Below, one piece after another: positions 15,763-24,400 of a stretch of DNA of 43,268 bases; the first letter of the stretch is position 1, and every line of letters starts with the position of its first letter. Position numbers and translations under genes: made by a program. The notes below the pieces were generated by a model, which searched no databases, was not told the DNA's origin, and was given only the letters and a program-made list of their open reading frames with translations. This DNA comes from URNF01 sp045638005 (lineage in GTDB: Bacteria; Bacillota; Clostridia; Oscillospirales; Acutalibacteraceae), in the NCBI GenBank assembly GCA_045638005.1, contig JAZUAN010000012.1, positions 1 through 43,268 of the forward strand, in the 5' to 3' direction.

Positions 15763-17061
15763 ATGGATAAGAGGAAATTCAGTTTCAGCACGGTGATCAC
15801 ATCGGTGATTTTAGCGGTCACGGTGGCGATTTCCGTCACCATGATAATTGCGATACGGCATTTTAACCAGCAGGTGAATGCTGTGACGCAAAAGCAGGCG
15901 CTGTACACCTATATTACCGATATTGATACGAAGGTGCGCGGCCACTATACCGCTCTTGATGAGGGACAGCTGCAATCCGCTCTGGCTGCCGGTTACGTCA
16001 ACGGTCTGAATGATCCGTATGCGCAGTATCTCACCCCCTCGCAGTACAAGATCGCACAGCTTGAACGGCAAGGGCAGGCATCCGGTGTGGGTATCACCCT
16101 TGCGGCGAGCGAAAACGGCGATTTTGTGATCGAGGCAGTGGACAAGGACTCTGCTGCGGATAAGGTCGGCGTAAAGGCGGGGGATATTCTGCTGTCGGTG
16201 GATGGCGAGACCACTGCCGGCGCCGCTTTACAGACCCTGCAGGATACCCTTGATAATAACACCGAAAAAATGCTTTTATCGGTCAAACGCGGCGAACAGA
16301 CCATGGCGTTTGAGATGACGGCTTACATCTATTCACTGGAAACGGTCAGCGACCGCATGATCGGTGACAGTATCGGCTATATCCGTATCACCGCCTTCCA
16401 CGATAACACCGAAAGCCAGTTCACCGCGGCGTATTCCGCGCTGCAAAGCGAAGGTGCGACCAGCTTTATTTTCGACCTGCGCGGTTGTAACGGCGGCGGC
16501 TCGCGTGCAGCATTGGAGGGTATTTTGTCCTATCTGATGCCGCATGGCACCTATGCGACCTATACCACTTCTGACGGTATGGCCATGAACCTCATTGCGC
16601 ATAGCTCAGAGGATAACAGCGCCCCCTCCATCACGTTGGTAAACGCAGAAACCAAGGGTGAAGCTGAAATGATGGCGGGTGTTTTACAGGAATTCAGCAA
16701 AACTACTGTGATCGGTGAAAAAACAGCCGGAAAAGGCAAGGTACAAGAATTTGTTCCGTTAAAAGCAGACAATTCTGCATTGCTGCTGACGGTGGGTGAG
16801 GTCTCCCTCATTCGCGCCGGTGCTATCGAAGGGGTGGGGATTACCCCCAACACGTTGGCACCCATGACCGCGTACAAAGCAAAACGCATTGGTCTGATTG
16901 AGGATAAAGAGGACGATCAGCTGCAAGCGGCACTCACCGCATTGCAGGGAAACGTCTCCGGTAATCTTACAACCGGGACTACCGTGGTTGCTTCTACCAC
17001 CACCTCTACCACTGCGGGCACTACCACCTCTACCACTTCCGGCACTACTAAATCCAAATAA
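15763..17061 (+). CDS. S41/CtpA-like protein with PDZ domain, catalytic serine missing
   Basis: This is a membrane-anchored 432-residue protein (one segment, about 10-32) with a PDZ domain (about 108-185) and an S41 tail-protease domain (about 195-370). ATG 15763 is preferred because AAAGGA lies 6 bases upstream. Active CtpA/Prc enzymes carry SASASE with the nucleophile 25 residues before the catalytic Lys of GKGxVQ. Here Lys324 of AGKGKVQ is kept, but the serine stretch reads TKGEAE, with Gly299 (GGT, 16657-16659) at the nucleophile position. It is probably proteolytically dead. A Thr/Ser-rich tail follows (about 405-432). Directly after the FtsEX-M23 genes, it may act as a scaffold or adaptor for wall hydrolases. 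Confidence 0.88.
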   Translation: MDKRKFSFSTVITSVILAVTVAISVTMIIAIRHFNQQVNAVTQKQALYTYITDIDTKVRGHYTALDEGQLQSALAAGYVNGLNDPYAQYLTPSQYKIAQLERQGQASGVGITLAASENGDFVIEAVDKDSAADKVGVKAGDILLSVDGETTAGAALQTLQDTLDNNTEKMLLSVKRGEQTMAFEMTAYIYSLETVSDRMIGDSIGYIRITAFHDNTESQFTAAYSALQSEGATSFIFDLRGCNGGGSRAALEGILSYLMPHGTYATYTTSDGMAMNLIAHSSEDNSAPSITLVNAETKGEAEMMAGVLQEFSKTTVIGEKTAGKGKVQEFVPLKADNSALLLTVGEVSLIRAGAIEGVGITPNTLAPMTAYKAKRIGLIEDKEDDQLQAALTALQGNVSGNLTTGTTVVASTTTSTTAGTTTSTTSGTTKSK

Positions 17062-17071
17062 CAGAAAACGC

Positions 17072-17114
17072 AAAACACCCGTTCATTCTGAAAGGAATGA
17101 ACGGGTGTTTTTTA
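17072..17114. terminator. Bidirectional terminator between the S41 gene and the minus-strand operon
   Basis: AAAACACCCGTTCATT (17073-17088) pairs with AATGAACGGGTGTTTT, with T runs on either strand. It ends both convergent units. Confidence 0.9.
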
Positions 17115-17121
17115 TATCCTA

Positions 17122-17799
17122 TTATTCAACCGTTTCGCCGGTCAACCAATGGATGGCGCGCTCGATAGAGTCTTTGGAATTGCCCCAATCTTTATTGGGG
17201 GTGTTATTGCGGTAGTCAAACATTTTACAAAAATGAGACACATCGCCCGAAAGTTCTGAAAGATAGTTGCGGGTGATATCCGCAGTGACACGCACAAATT
17301 CCGCCTGGTATTTGCGCGGCATTTCCGCAGAGGTTTCGGTGAGCATACGGCAATGGGGGAGACAGAACAGCGGTTGCTCTGCATACAATTTGCGGAAATC
17401 CTCTTCCTTTTCCCATATATGGCAAATGTTCGATACGAAATGACTCATGTTACGGTCGATATTTTGACACATATAGCAGGTGGGTTTTTCGCCACCTTTG
17501 ACCTTCTTGGGCTTGCCGCCAAGCCCCTTTGCGAAAGCGGTCTTTTCCACCTCTGCCAGGTGACTTTCCATCACAAGTGCGAGCGGCAGACGCTTTTGCT
17601 GCTTCAAAAGGCGCTTGAAATGGCTGTGACAAAAGCCGAGGCGGTTGGTTTCTTGCCGCACATCCGGCTCCATCATCGCGGCACCGGTGATGTATACGGC
17701 AATGCGTTCATTGAGCATTTCGTGCAGACGGCATAAAGGACAGCCGTCCTTCGGCTCAAACACTTCGCTGATCGGAATACTGGTAATATCGTGACGCAT
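17122..17799 (-). CDS. Cys/His-rich protein of unknown function (DUF6062-like)
   Basis: The 225-residue protein has no signal peptide or membrane helix. It shows a repeated pattern: CPLC (about 20-23) then CHSHF (about 57-61), and CYMC (about 108-111) then CLPHC (about 145-149). Two CxxC plus CxxH modules suggest two zinc or metal sites, perhaps an internal duplication. I recall similar proteins in Clostridia as DUF6062, but this name is from memory. The AAAGGGGA ribosome site overlaps the ymdB stop codon (GTT TAA AGG), so it is co-translated with ymdB and may work in the same RNA or nucleotide process. The function is unknown. Confidence 0.8.
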   Translation of the reverse strand: MRHDITSIPISEVFEPKDGCPLCRLHEMLNERIAVYITGAAMMEPDVRQETNRLGFCHSHFKRLLKQQKRLPLALVMESHLAEVEKTAFAKGLGGKPKKVKGGEKPTCYMCQNIDRNMSHFVSNICHIWEKEEDFRKLYAEQPLFCLPHCRMLTETSAEMPRKYQAEFVRVTADITRNYLSELSGDVSHFCKMFDYRNNTPNKDWGNSKDSIERAIHWLTGETVE

Positions 17800-17814
17800 A
17801 TGTAATATTCCCCT

Positions 17815-18582
17815 TTAAACTTGAATTCTCTCGACGGCAACCGTCTTGCCGGTGGTATCGTCCAAAGTAAATAAAACGGCATCCATTTGGCAGGGACCTT
17901 CGGCGGTGTTGAACCGCACCGGCATTTTGTTGCGGATACGGGTAACCGATTGCTCGGGGCGTACTCCTAACACCGAAAGTACAGGTCCGGTCATGCCGAC
18001 GTCGGTAATAAAGCCGGTGCCGCCCGGTAAAATTTGTTCATCTGCGGTTTGTACATGGGTGTGGGTGCCGAAAATAGCGGAGACCCGCCCATCTGCGTGA
18101 AAGCCCAACGCTTTTTTCTCAGCGGTAGCTTCCGCGTGAAAATCCACGATGCAGAATTTCGGGTTTCCCGCTGCGACCAGCAGCTCGTCCAGCTTATAAA
18201 ACGGATTATCCACCGCTTCCAAATACACCTGACCGAGCAGGTTGATGACGGTGACCGTGTAGCGACCCTTATCAACCACCGTAATGCCGTGTCCCACAGC
18301 ATCACCGGGGAAATTCGCGGGACGCAGGATACAGTCTGTCTCGTCCAGCATATCCATGAATTCCGGACGGCGGTAGGTATGATTGCCGCCGGTAATGACA
18401 TCCGCACCCGCATCAAAAAGATCGTTCGCGGCATGCGGTGTGGTGCCGTTGCCGTCAGCAGCATTTTCGCCGTTGACGATACAAACGTCCACGTTGTATT
18501 TTCGCTTAATATTCGGCAGTACCGCCTGCAAATGCCGACAGCCTGCCCCGCCGACCACGTCGCCGACACATAAAACTTTCAT
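17815..18582 (-). CDS. ymdB: YmdB-family metallophosphoesterase
   Basis: The predicted phosphodiesterase has 255 residues. ATG 18582 is preferred over an upstream TTG because AAGGA lies 7 bases before it. The metal-binding motifs are GDVVG (about 6-10), NGENAADG, GGNHTYR, DFHAEATAEK and GTHTHVQTAD, all in TIGR00282 order. In B. subtilis YmdB hydrolyses 2',3'-cyclic nucleotides and affects biofilm and motility decisions. It lies between fakA and the Cys/His protein, with a 70-base gap to fakA that holds a GC hairpin. Confidence 0.92.
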   Translation of the reverse strand: MKVLCVGDVVGGAGCRHLQAVLPNIKRKYNVDVCIVNGENAADGNGTTPHAANDLFDAGADVITGGNHTYRRPEFMDMLDETDCILRPANFPGDAVGHGITVVDKGRYTVTVINLLGQVYLEAVDNPFYKLDELLVAAGNPKFCIVDFHAEATAEKKALGFHADGRVSAIFGTHTHVQTADEQILPGGTGFITDVGMTGPVLSVLGVRPEQSVTRIRNKMPVRFNTAEGPCQMDAVLFTLDDTTGKTVAVERIQV

Positions 18583-18617
18583 GGGATCATCCTTCAACCT
18601 TTTTCGATTATAAAATA

Positions 18618-18638
18618 GGGGCGGCGAAGCGCCGCCCC
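18618..18638 (-). terminator. GC-rich hairpin between fakA and ymdB
   Basis: A perfect 9-bp stem GGGGCGGCG/CGCCGCCCC with a 3-base loop, then TATTTTAT on the minus strand. It could attenuate read-through or protect the upstream mRNA. Confidence 0.5.
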
Positions 18639-18652
18639 ATCATTTGAAACGA

Positions 18653-20323
18653 TTATTCCAAAGAGAGGAAATAGTAGTATACCGGTTGTCCGCCCGGTAC
18701 CACGGTAACCTCTACCTTGTTGCCCACCTTATCCTGAATGGCGGCGGCAACCTTCGCGGCATCCTTTTCGGTGACGTCTGCGCCGTAGATGACCGTGATA
18801 AAGCTGGTTTCCTTGCCGGAAAGGCGGCGGGAATTGTAGATGTTCTTTGCCAACTTGACAGCGGCATGGGTAACATCGTCATCCACGAAGGTCAGCTTGC
18901 CGTTATCCATTGCGAGGATGTCGCCCTCATGGATATCGTGACCTTCAAAGTCGCTGTCACGTGCAGCGAAGGTGAGCGAGCCGCTGGATACGGCTTCGTA
19001 CGCCTGACGCATGGCAATGAGGTTATCTTCCACCGAAGCGTCCGGATCAAACACCAGCATGGAGGAAATACCCTGCGGGATGGTGCGCGTGGGCAGCACC
19101 CGCACCTCGCGGTCAGCGAGCGGCACAGCCTGCTCGGCGGCGAGAATGATGTTTTTGTTGTTGGGGAGCACGTAAACGAGTTTTGCCGGTGTGGCTTCGA
19201 TCGCGTGCAGGATATCGTCAGTGGAGGGGTTCATGGTCTGACCGCCGGATACCACCTGATCACAGCCTAAATCACGGAACAGGGAGGAAAGACCGTCACC
19301 CGCCGCGACAGCAACAAAGCCGTACGGTTGTTCCGGCTCTGCGCGTTCAAACTGCGGCACCTGCTCGCCCTCGGTGTCACCCACCCAACCGGCATTTTCG
19401 TGCTGTAAACGCATGTTTTCGACTTTAACGGTCTCAAACTGGCCGAATTTCACGCCCTCGGTCAATGCCTTGCCGGGGTCGTTGGTATGCACGTGCACTT
19501 TGATAATATCTTCGTCATCCACCACCACGACGCAGTCGCCGATGGACTCTAAATATGCACGCAGCGACAACGGATCACGGGTATTACCCTTTTCGCGCGC
19601 TACGATAAATTCCGTACAATAGGTAAAGGTGATCTCGGCATCAAAGCTGCCGGCGGCGCTGATCGATTCTTTGACCGGCTGAGACACGGCGGGCGCAGAA
19701 CCGTCATCAAACATCGGTTCACCTTTAAAGATCGCCTGCATTTCGTGGATAACCACGCACAAGCCCTTGCCGCCCGCGTCCACAACACCCGCTTTTTTCA
19801 GCGCGGGCAGCAGATCGGGAGTACGCTCTAAGGAAGCATCCGCTTCTTCGCAGATAACGTCCCATACAGCGATGGGATCGCTGTTTTCTTTAGCAAATTC
19901 CACACCCTTTGCCGCCGCTTCACGGGCAACGGTCAAAATAGTGCCTTCGGTGGGTTTCATAACCGCCTTATACGCTGCTTCCACACCAAGCGTCAGCGCG
20001 TTTGCAAGATCCGCACCATCCGCTTCTTCTTTGCCTTTCAAGCCTTTGGAGAAGCCGCGGAACAACAGCGACAGGATAACGCCGGAGTTACCTCTCGCAC
20101 CGCGCAGCAGCGCGGAAGAGGCGGTGTCCGCCACCTGCGAAACGGTGGGGTTATCTAAACGCGCCAGTTCTCTCGCGCCGGCGGAAATGGTCATAGACAT
20201 ATTGGTACCGGTATCACCGTCCGGCACGGGGAATACATTGAGCGCGTCAACGGCTTGTTTCACAGAAGACAGTCGGTTGGACGCAGAGATCATAGCGTCA
20301 CGCAGAAGTTGTCCTTGTATCAT
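18653..20323 (-). CDS. fakA: Fatty acid kinase subunit A (DAK2 domain, YloV)
   Basis: This is the ATP-binding kinase subunit that phosphorylates fatty acids held by a FakB/DegV protein. ATG 20323 has AGAGGA 10 bases upstream and gives 556 residues. The N-terminal Dak2 domain (about 1-200) shows NVFPVPDGDTGTNMSMT (Asp ligands for Mg-ATP) and LLRGARGNSGVILS. The middle and C-terminal YloV domains follow (KAGVVDAGGKGL, then DEDIIKVHVHTNDPG). It sits 20 bases after yloU, the usual pairing. The candidate FakB partner is the DegV gene at 38255-39112. Confidence 0.92.
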   Translation of the reverse strand: MIQGQLLRDAMISASNRLSSVKQAVDALNVFPVPDGDTGTNMSMTISAGARELARLDNPTVSQVADTASSALLRGARGNSGVILSLLFRGFSKGLKGKEEADGADLANALTLGVEAAYKAVMKPTEGTILTVAREAAAKGVEFAKENSDPIAVWDVICEEADASLERTPDLLPALKKAGVVDAGGKGLCVVIHEMQAIFKGEPMFDDGSAPAVSQPVKESISAAGSFDAEITFTYCTEFIVAREKGNTRDPLSLRAYLESIGDCVVVVDDEDIIKVHVHTNDPGKALTEGVKFGQFETVKVENMRLQHENAGWVGDTEGEQVPQFERAEPEQPYGFVAVAAGDGLSSLFRDLGCDQVVSGGQTMNPSTDDILHAIEATPAKLVYVLPNNKNIILAAEQAVPLADREVRVLPTRTIPQGISSMLVFDPDASVEDNLIAMRQAYEAVSSGSLTFAARDSDFEGHDIHEGDILAMDNGKLTFVDDDVTHAAVKLAKNIYNSRRLSGKETSFITVIYGADVTEKDAAKVAAAIQDKVGNKVEVTVVPGGQPVYYYFLSLE

Positions 20324-20343
20324 TGATAGCACTTCCTCTCGGT

Positions 20344-20697
20344 TTACTCGGATTTCATGTTGTCAATGAACACATTGACCTTCTTTACTTGCAATCCGGT
20401 CGCTTCCTCTACGGTGAAGCGCACTTTGTTGACAATACTTTTGGCAATTTCGGGAATATTCATGCCATGCATCACTGAAATATGCAGATCGACAATAAGC
20501 TTATCGCCTTCGCCGCGCACATGCACGCCGTCATCGGCATGGTCACGCTTGGAAAATATAGAACGCAGACCCTGGCGGGCGCCGGATTTCACCATGGCGG
20601 TGACGCCATAGCAGTCCGAAACAGCGTTGCCGATCAGGTAGCGGAAATACTCCTGAGAGATTTCAACGGTTCCGAGATGTTTTTCAATACGGATCAT
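20344..20697 (-). CDS. yloU: Asp23/Gls24-family protein (YloU)
   Basis: The 117-residue cytoplasmic protein belongs to the alkaline-shock/Gls24 family. ATG 20697 is chosen because the frame upstream of it lies in the SBP end region and AGAAAGG is nearby (11 bases). The core shows GTVEISQEYFRYLIGNAV, then CYGVTAMV and VDLHISVMHGMNIPEIA, typical of YloU. Family members pair with YloV and in staphylococci Asp23 is membrane-associated, linked to envelope stress. It lies 46 bases after the SBP gene and 20 bases before fakA. Confidence 0.9.
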   Translation of the reverse strand: MIRIEKHLGTVEISQEYFRYLIGNAVSDCYGVTAMVKSGARQGLRSIFSKRDHADDGVHVRGEGDKLIVDLHISVMHGMNIPEIAKSIVNKVRFTVEEATGLQVKKVNVFIDNMKSE

Positions 20698-20743
20698 TGG
20701 GTTGCACACCTTTCTTGGTATAGTTTCATAACATAGTTTACTA

Positions 20744-22360
20744 TCAAAAAACTCCATTGAATACATTATATGCAGATGGAGTGATGTTCGAAGGAACGGG
20801 TGCTGTGGCAGCAGCCATACCCTGCCGCCAATACAGCGGGATATACGGCATTTCCTCGCCAAATGCGGTAACGAATGCCGCAATGGAGCCGGCGCCGTTT
20901 TTGAACGCATTGTAGGCAACGCTCGCATTACCTGCGGTATTGATACCGTAAGCGCCGTTGCCGCCTGCTTGCAGAAAAACCGACAGATCCATGTTAGGAG
21001 TGAGGCGGATTTCGCCGAGATAGAGATCATAGTTGCCCGCTTTTAAGCGATTGATATATTCCGCGTATGCGAGCGGTGTGGCGGTGACCGTGATACCCGC
21101 GGCGGATAGCTGTGACACCATCATTTTGATTGCCGCTTCACGGCAACTGTTACCTGCAGGGTAGATAAACGTAAGTGTACGTGCGGTCGGCACCGTAGTG
21201 CCGGTTGTGCCGCCTGCCGCCGTGGTGCCGGAGGGGGCGGTCGTGGTGGTAGTAGTTGTTGTGGTAGTAGTTGTTGTAGGAGCAGTAGTGCCGACCGTTT
21301 CTCCACTCGCCGTGGTGGTTGTCACCGGTGCGGGTGCGGAGAATGCCTGTTTGAGCAATGTGGCGGCAGCTTCCGCGTCACTACCCGCATGTATGCAGGA
21401 TACCCCGACTGCGGGTTTCCATTTGGGGTGGAACGGCGAGGTCGCGGCAATTGCACGTCCCGCATACGCTGCAGCCGCAACAGCAGTGCGATCCAGCGCT
21501 GCTGAAATGGCTTTGCGGTAGGCGGGGATGTTTGTCAGTGCGCGGTTACTGTTTACGCCGATGTATACAAGATGGAGAAGATCCACCGCAGTATCCTTTG
21601 CAAAGGTGCGGGGGATATCACCGTCGCTTAAATCGTTGAACATATACTGTATGGAGCCGTTTTCGAGCGCCTGCAACACCGCAGCATCGCTCACCAGATG
21701 CCGCAGTGTCACGGTGCGAATGGTGATGGCATTCGCTTGCTTTGCGTGCGGGTTTACGGTGAGGGTGGCGGTATCGGCATGATACACGTACATACCGCTG
21801 CCAATGGGGGCTTTTGCCGCTTCCAAGGTAGCGGTGTTCTTTTTAATAATGGGAAAATTGAGACAGGCGGCGGCATGGGGATCCGCGTTGTGCAAGGTAA
21901 AGGTCACCGTTTTTCCGTTTGCGTGTGCGGTGTCAAATACCGCGAGCCGCGCTTTATAGTTTTCGGATGTTTTCGCTGCCTCAAAGGAATAGACCACATC
22001 CGTAGCGGTAACCGCACTGCCGTCCGAGAATTTCAATCCGTCCTGTAAGGTGGCTTCGATGTGAGTGGCATCAGTTTTATTAACTGTCGCCATCGCGTTT
22101 TGCGGTATAAAACCGCTGTCCAAGGTCACCAGACTGTCAAATAAAAGGGTGGAGAGATACAAATTCAGCTGCGTTTTTGCAGAGAACGGATCGAGGGTAT
22201 CCTCCTTGTTGAATGCGAGGGCGAGTGTGTCAGTGGCGGGCGTGTTTGTCGCTGCATTGTCCGACGGAGGGGTGGAAAGTGCGGCGGGTGCTTGGTTGCA
22301 GCCGGTAAATACACCGCAAAACAGCAGCGCACAGCATAGCACAGACACCAGACGTCTCAC
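20744..22360 (-). CDS. Family 5 extracellular solute-binding lipoprotein with internal poly-Thr linker
   Basis: The predicted lipoprotein has 538 residues. GTG 22360 is chosen because GTAGGAGGG lies 6 bases upstream and it starts a lipobox signal (VRRLVSVLCC..., FTG-C near residue 20). The SBP_bac_5 fold is visible: LDPFSAKTQLNLYLSTLLFD, LKFSDGSAVTATDVVYSF, ALTNIPAYRKAISAALDRTA. These proteins usually bind oligopeptides or similar ligands for an ABC importer. A segment of about 45 residues rich in Thr, including a 13-Thr run, interrupts the C-terminal lobe (about residues 350-395). No permease or ATPase is adjacent. It leads the yloU-fakA-ymdB cluster; whether it is functionally tied to it is unknown. 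Confidence 0.85.
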   Translation of the reverse strand: MRRLVSVLCCALLFCGVFTGCNQAPAALSTPPSDNAATNTPATDTLALAFNKEDTLDPFSAKTQLNLYLSTLLFDSLVTLDSGFIPQNAMATVNKTDATHIEATLQDGLKFSDGSAVTATDVVYSFEAAKTSENYKARLAVFDTAHANGKTVTFTLHNADPHAAACLNFPIIKKNTATLEAAKAPIGSGMYVYHADTATLTVNPHAKQANAITIRTVTLRHLVSDAAVLQALENGSIQYMFNDLSDGDIPRTFAKDTAVDLLHLVYIGVNSNRALTNIPAYRKAISAALDRTAVAAAAYAGRAIAATSPFHPKWKPAVGVSCIHAGSDAEAAATLLKQAFSAPAPVTTTTASGETVGTTAPTTTTTTTTTTTTTAPSGTTAAGGTTGTTVPTARTLTFIYPAGNSCREAAIKMMVSQLSAAGITVTATPLAYAEYINRLKAGNYDLYLGEIRLTPNMDLSVFLQAGGNGAYGINTAGNASVAYNAFKNGAGSIAAFVTAFGEEMPYIPLYWRQGMAAATAPVPSNITPSAYNVFNGVF

Positions 22361-22407
22361 AGCTTGCCCTCCTACAAATACAAAGTTATGTATGTACACA
22401 CTCATAT

Positions 22408-22436
22408 AGTATAGCACTTTTTTGCGAAATAATCAA
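22408..22436 (-). promoter_or_regulatory. Promoter of the SBP-led minus-strand operon
   Basis: -35 TTGATT (22436-22431), 17-base spacer, -10 TATACT (22413-22408) on the minus strand, 48 bases before the SBP start. Confidence 0.65.
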
Positions 22437-22494
22437 CCATTAATTATATTTTAAGATAATAAAGGAGTTCGCGCCGACATTCGACCGTTTTCCT

Positions 22495-22523
22495 TTGACA
22501 AATGGAAGATTATGGGGTACAAT
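22495..22523 (+). promoter_or_regulatory. Promoter of the phosphoglucomutase gene
   Basis: A perfect -35 TTGACA (22495-22500), a 17-base spacer, -10 TACAAT (22518-22523). A short hairpin (CGAAAAG..CTTTTTCG, about 22533-22550) follows in the leader. Confidence 0.75.
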
Positions 22524-22591
22524 AGTACAGTCGAAAAGTGGCTTTTTCGGCTATAAAGTTTGCACGAATTTCGAAAGGATGGATATGATCA

Positions 22592-24337
22592 ATGCAGGCA
22601 GATGTTATGAAGAAGTATCAACTGTGGTGTGAGCGTGCTGTCGAGGATGCGGATCTGCAAACCGAGCTGACCGCGATTGCCGCAGATCAGGATGAAATAT
22701 ATGAGCGGTTTTATCAAGAACTTTCCTTTGGCACTGCGGGTCTGCGCGGCGTGATCGGCGCGGGATCCAACCGTATGAACATCTATACCGTGCGCAAAGC
22801 GACGCAGGGTCTTTGCGACTATCTCAACGAAAAGTACCAGATGCCGGCTGTTGCCATTGCGTATGACTCCCGCATCAAGTCGATAGAATTCGCGCGCGCT
22901 GCCGCGGAAAATCTGGCGGCGAACGGCGTCAGAGCGTACATTTTCCCGCAGTTAGAGCCCACCCCCGTGCTGTCCTTTGCGGTGCGTGAACTCAAATGCC
23001 AGTCGGGCATTATGGTCACCGCCAGTCATAACCCCGCGAAATATAACGGCTATAAGTGCTACGGCGCGGACGGTTGTCAGATGACCGATGCGGACGCGAA
23101 TGCGGTTACCGCTTTTATCCGTAAGGTGGACATTTTTGATGATGTTAAGACGGTCTCCTATGAAGCGGGTGTCGCTGCGGGCGATATCGTGGAGATCGAC
23201 GATTCGTTGCTGCAAAAGTATATGGAAAACGTGCTTGCTCAGCAGGTTAATCCCGGATTGTGCAAGGAAGTACCGCTGAAAGTGGTGTACACCCCCTTGA
23301 ACGGCACGGGCAACCTGCCTGTGAGAGAGGTGCTGTCTCGTATCGGCATCGCCAATGTGGCGGTGGTCGCGGAGCAGGAGCTGCCGGACGGCAATTTCCC
23401 CACCGCCCCTTACCCCAATCCTGAGATCAGAGAGGCGTTTGCCTGCGCTCTGGAACTGGCAAAAACCGAGCAACCGGATATCCTGCTTGCCACCGACCCC
23501 GACGCTGACCGCGTGGGCATCGCGGTGAGAGAAGAGGACGGAGAATATACGCTGGTTTCCGGTAATGCGGTAGGCTGCTTGTTGCTCGAATATATGCTTT
23601 CCTGCAAAAAAGCTGCCGGTACATTGCCGACCGATCCGGTGGTTGTCAAAACCATCGTGACCACCGACCTTGCCACCCGTATTGCAGAGAAATACAGCTG
23701 TGAGGTGCGCAATCTACTTACCGGCTTTAAGTATATCGGTGAACAGATCGGTCTTTTGGAAGCCGGGGGTCACCCTGAAAGATACGTTTTAGGATTTGAG
23801 GAGAGCTATGGCTACCTTGCCGGCACCTATGTGCGGGATAAAGACGCGGTGGTCGCCTCTATGCTTATCTGCGAGATGGCGGCGTACTATAAAAAGCAGG
23901 GTAAGAGCTTGCTTGAAGTATATGATGCGATCTGCGAAGAGCACGGGTTTTATGTGCATCAGCTTGTAAACGCCCAGTTTGAGGGCACCTCCGGCATGCA
24001 GGTGATGGCGGATCTTATGGAAGGTCTGCGCGCCGACCGTCCGGTGGCACTTGGTGGCAAAAAGGTGATCGGCTTTGCGGATTACCGCGAGTCGTTTGCT
24101 GAAGAGTATGCGACCGGCGAAAAAACCACCCTCCATCTGCCGAAATCCAACGTGCTGACCTTCTCCTTGGAGGATGGCGCAAGTGTCATTTTCCGCCCCT
24201 CCGGCACCGAGCCGAAGATCAAAGCGTATGTCACCGCTACCGGCGCTACCCAAGAGGATGCTGCGGCATTGGCAGCCGCCTTGCACATGGATGCGCATGC
24301 GATTTTGAATAAGCATGATACCAATAGCTACGCATAA
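22592..24337 (+). CDS. Phosphoglucomutase/phosphomannomutase, alpha-D-phosphohexomutase family
   Basis: The enzyme moves phosphate between C1 and C6 of glucose (or mannose), linking glycolysis with wall and glycogen precursors. It has 581 residues, the length of the PGM2/PgcA-type group. Motifs: active serine loop TASHNPAKYNGYK (about 141-153), Mg loop DPDADRVGIAV, sugar loop GFEESYGYLAG, phosphate loop RPSGTEPKIK. ATG 22592 is used; AAAGGATGG lies 13 bases upstream, a loose spacing, and ATG 22607 is an alternative. It stands alone between its own promoter and a terminator. The manA relic nearby argues that the mannose branch may have decayed, favouring the glucose activity; this is an inference. 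Confidence 0.93.
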   Translation: MQADVMKKYQLWCERAVEDADLQTELTAIAADQDEIYERFYQELSFGTAGLRGVIGAGSNRMNIYTVRKATQGLCDYLNEKYQMPAVAIAYDSRIKSIEFARAAAENLAANGVRAYIFPQLEPTPVLSFAVRELKCQSGIMVTASHNPAKYNGYKCYGADGCQMTDADANAVTAFIRKVDIFDDVKTVSYEAGVAAGDIVEIDDSLLQKYMENVLAQQVNPGLCKEVPLKVVYTPLNGTGNLPVREVLSRIGIANVAVVAEQELPDGNFPTAPYPNPEIREAFACALELAKTEQPDILLATDPDADRVGIAVREEDGEYTLVSGNAVGCLLLEYMLSCKKAAGTLPTDPVVVKTIVTTDLATRIAEKYSCEVRNLLTGFKYIGEQIGLLEAGGHPERYVLGFEESYGYLAGTYVRDKDAVVASMLICEMAAYYKKQGKSLLEVYDAICEEHGFYVHQLVNAQFEGTSGMQVMADLMEGLRADRPVALGGKKVIGFADYRESFAEEYATGEKTTLHLPKSNVLTFSLEDGASVIFRPSGTEPKIKAYVTATGATQEDAAALAAALHMDAHAILNKHDTNSYA

Positions 24338-24350
24338 GGTGTAAACAGAA

Positions 24351-24389
24351 ATCCCCCGCCTGTAATTGCAGGCGGGGGATATTTTTTTG
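24351..24389. terminator. Terminator between phosphoglucomutase and Nudix genes
   Basis: ATCCCCCGCCTG pairs with CAGGCGGGGGAT around a short loop, followed by seven T. Confidence 0.9.
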
Positions 24390-24400
24390 TAGAGGCATCC

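Noticed and set aside
21230..21290. GGTAGTAGTTGTTGT repeat as a DNA satellite or CRISPR-like array
   Set aside because: It encodes the poly-Thr stretch of the SBP on the minus strand; no repeat-spacer order. No CRISPR array was seen anywhere in the window.
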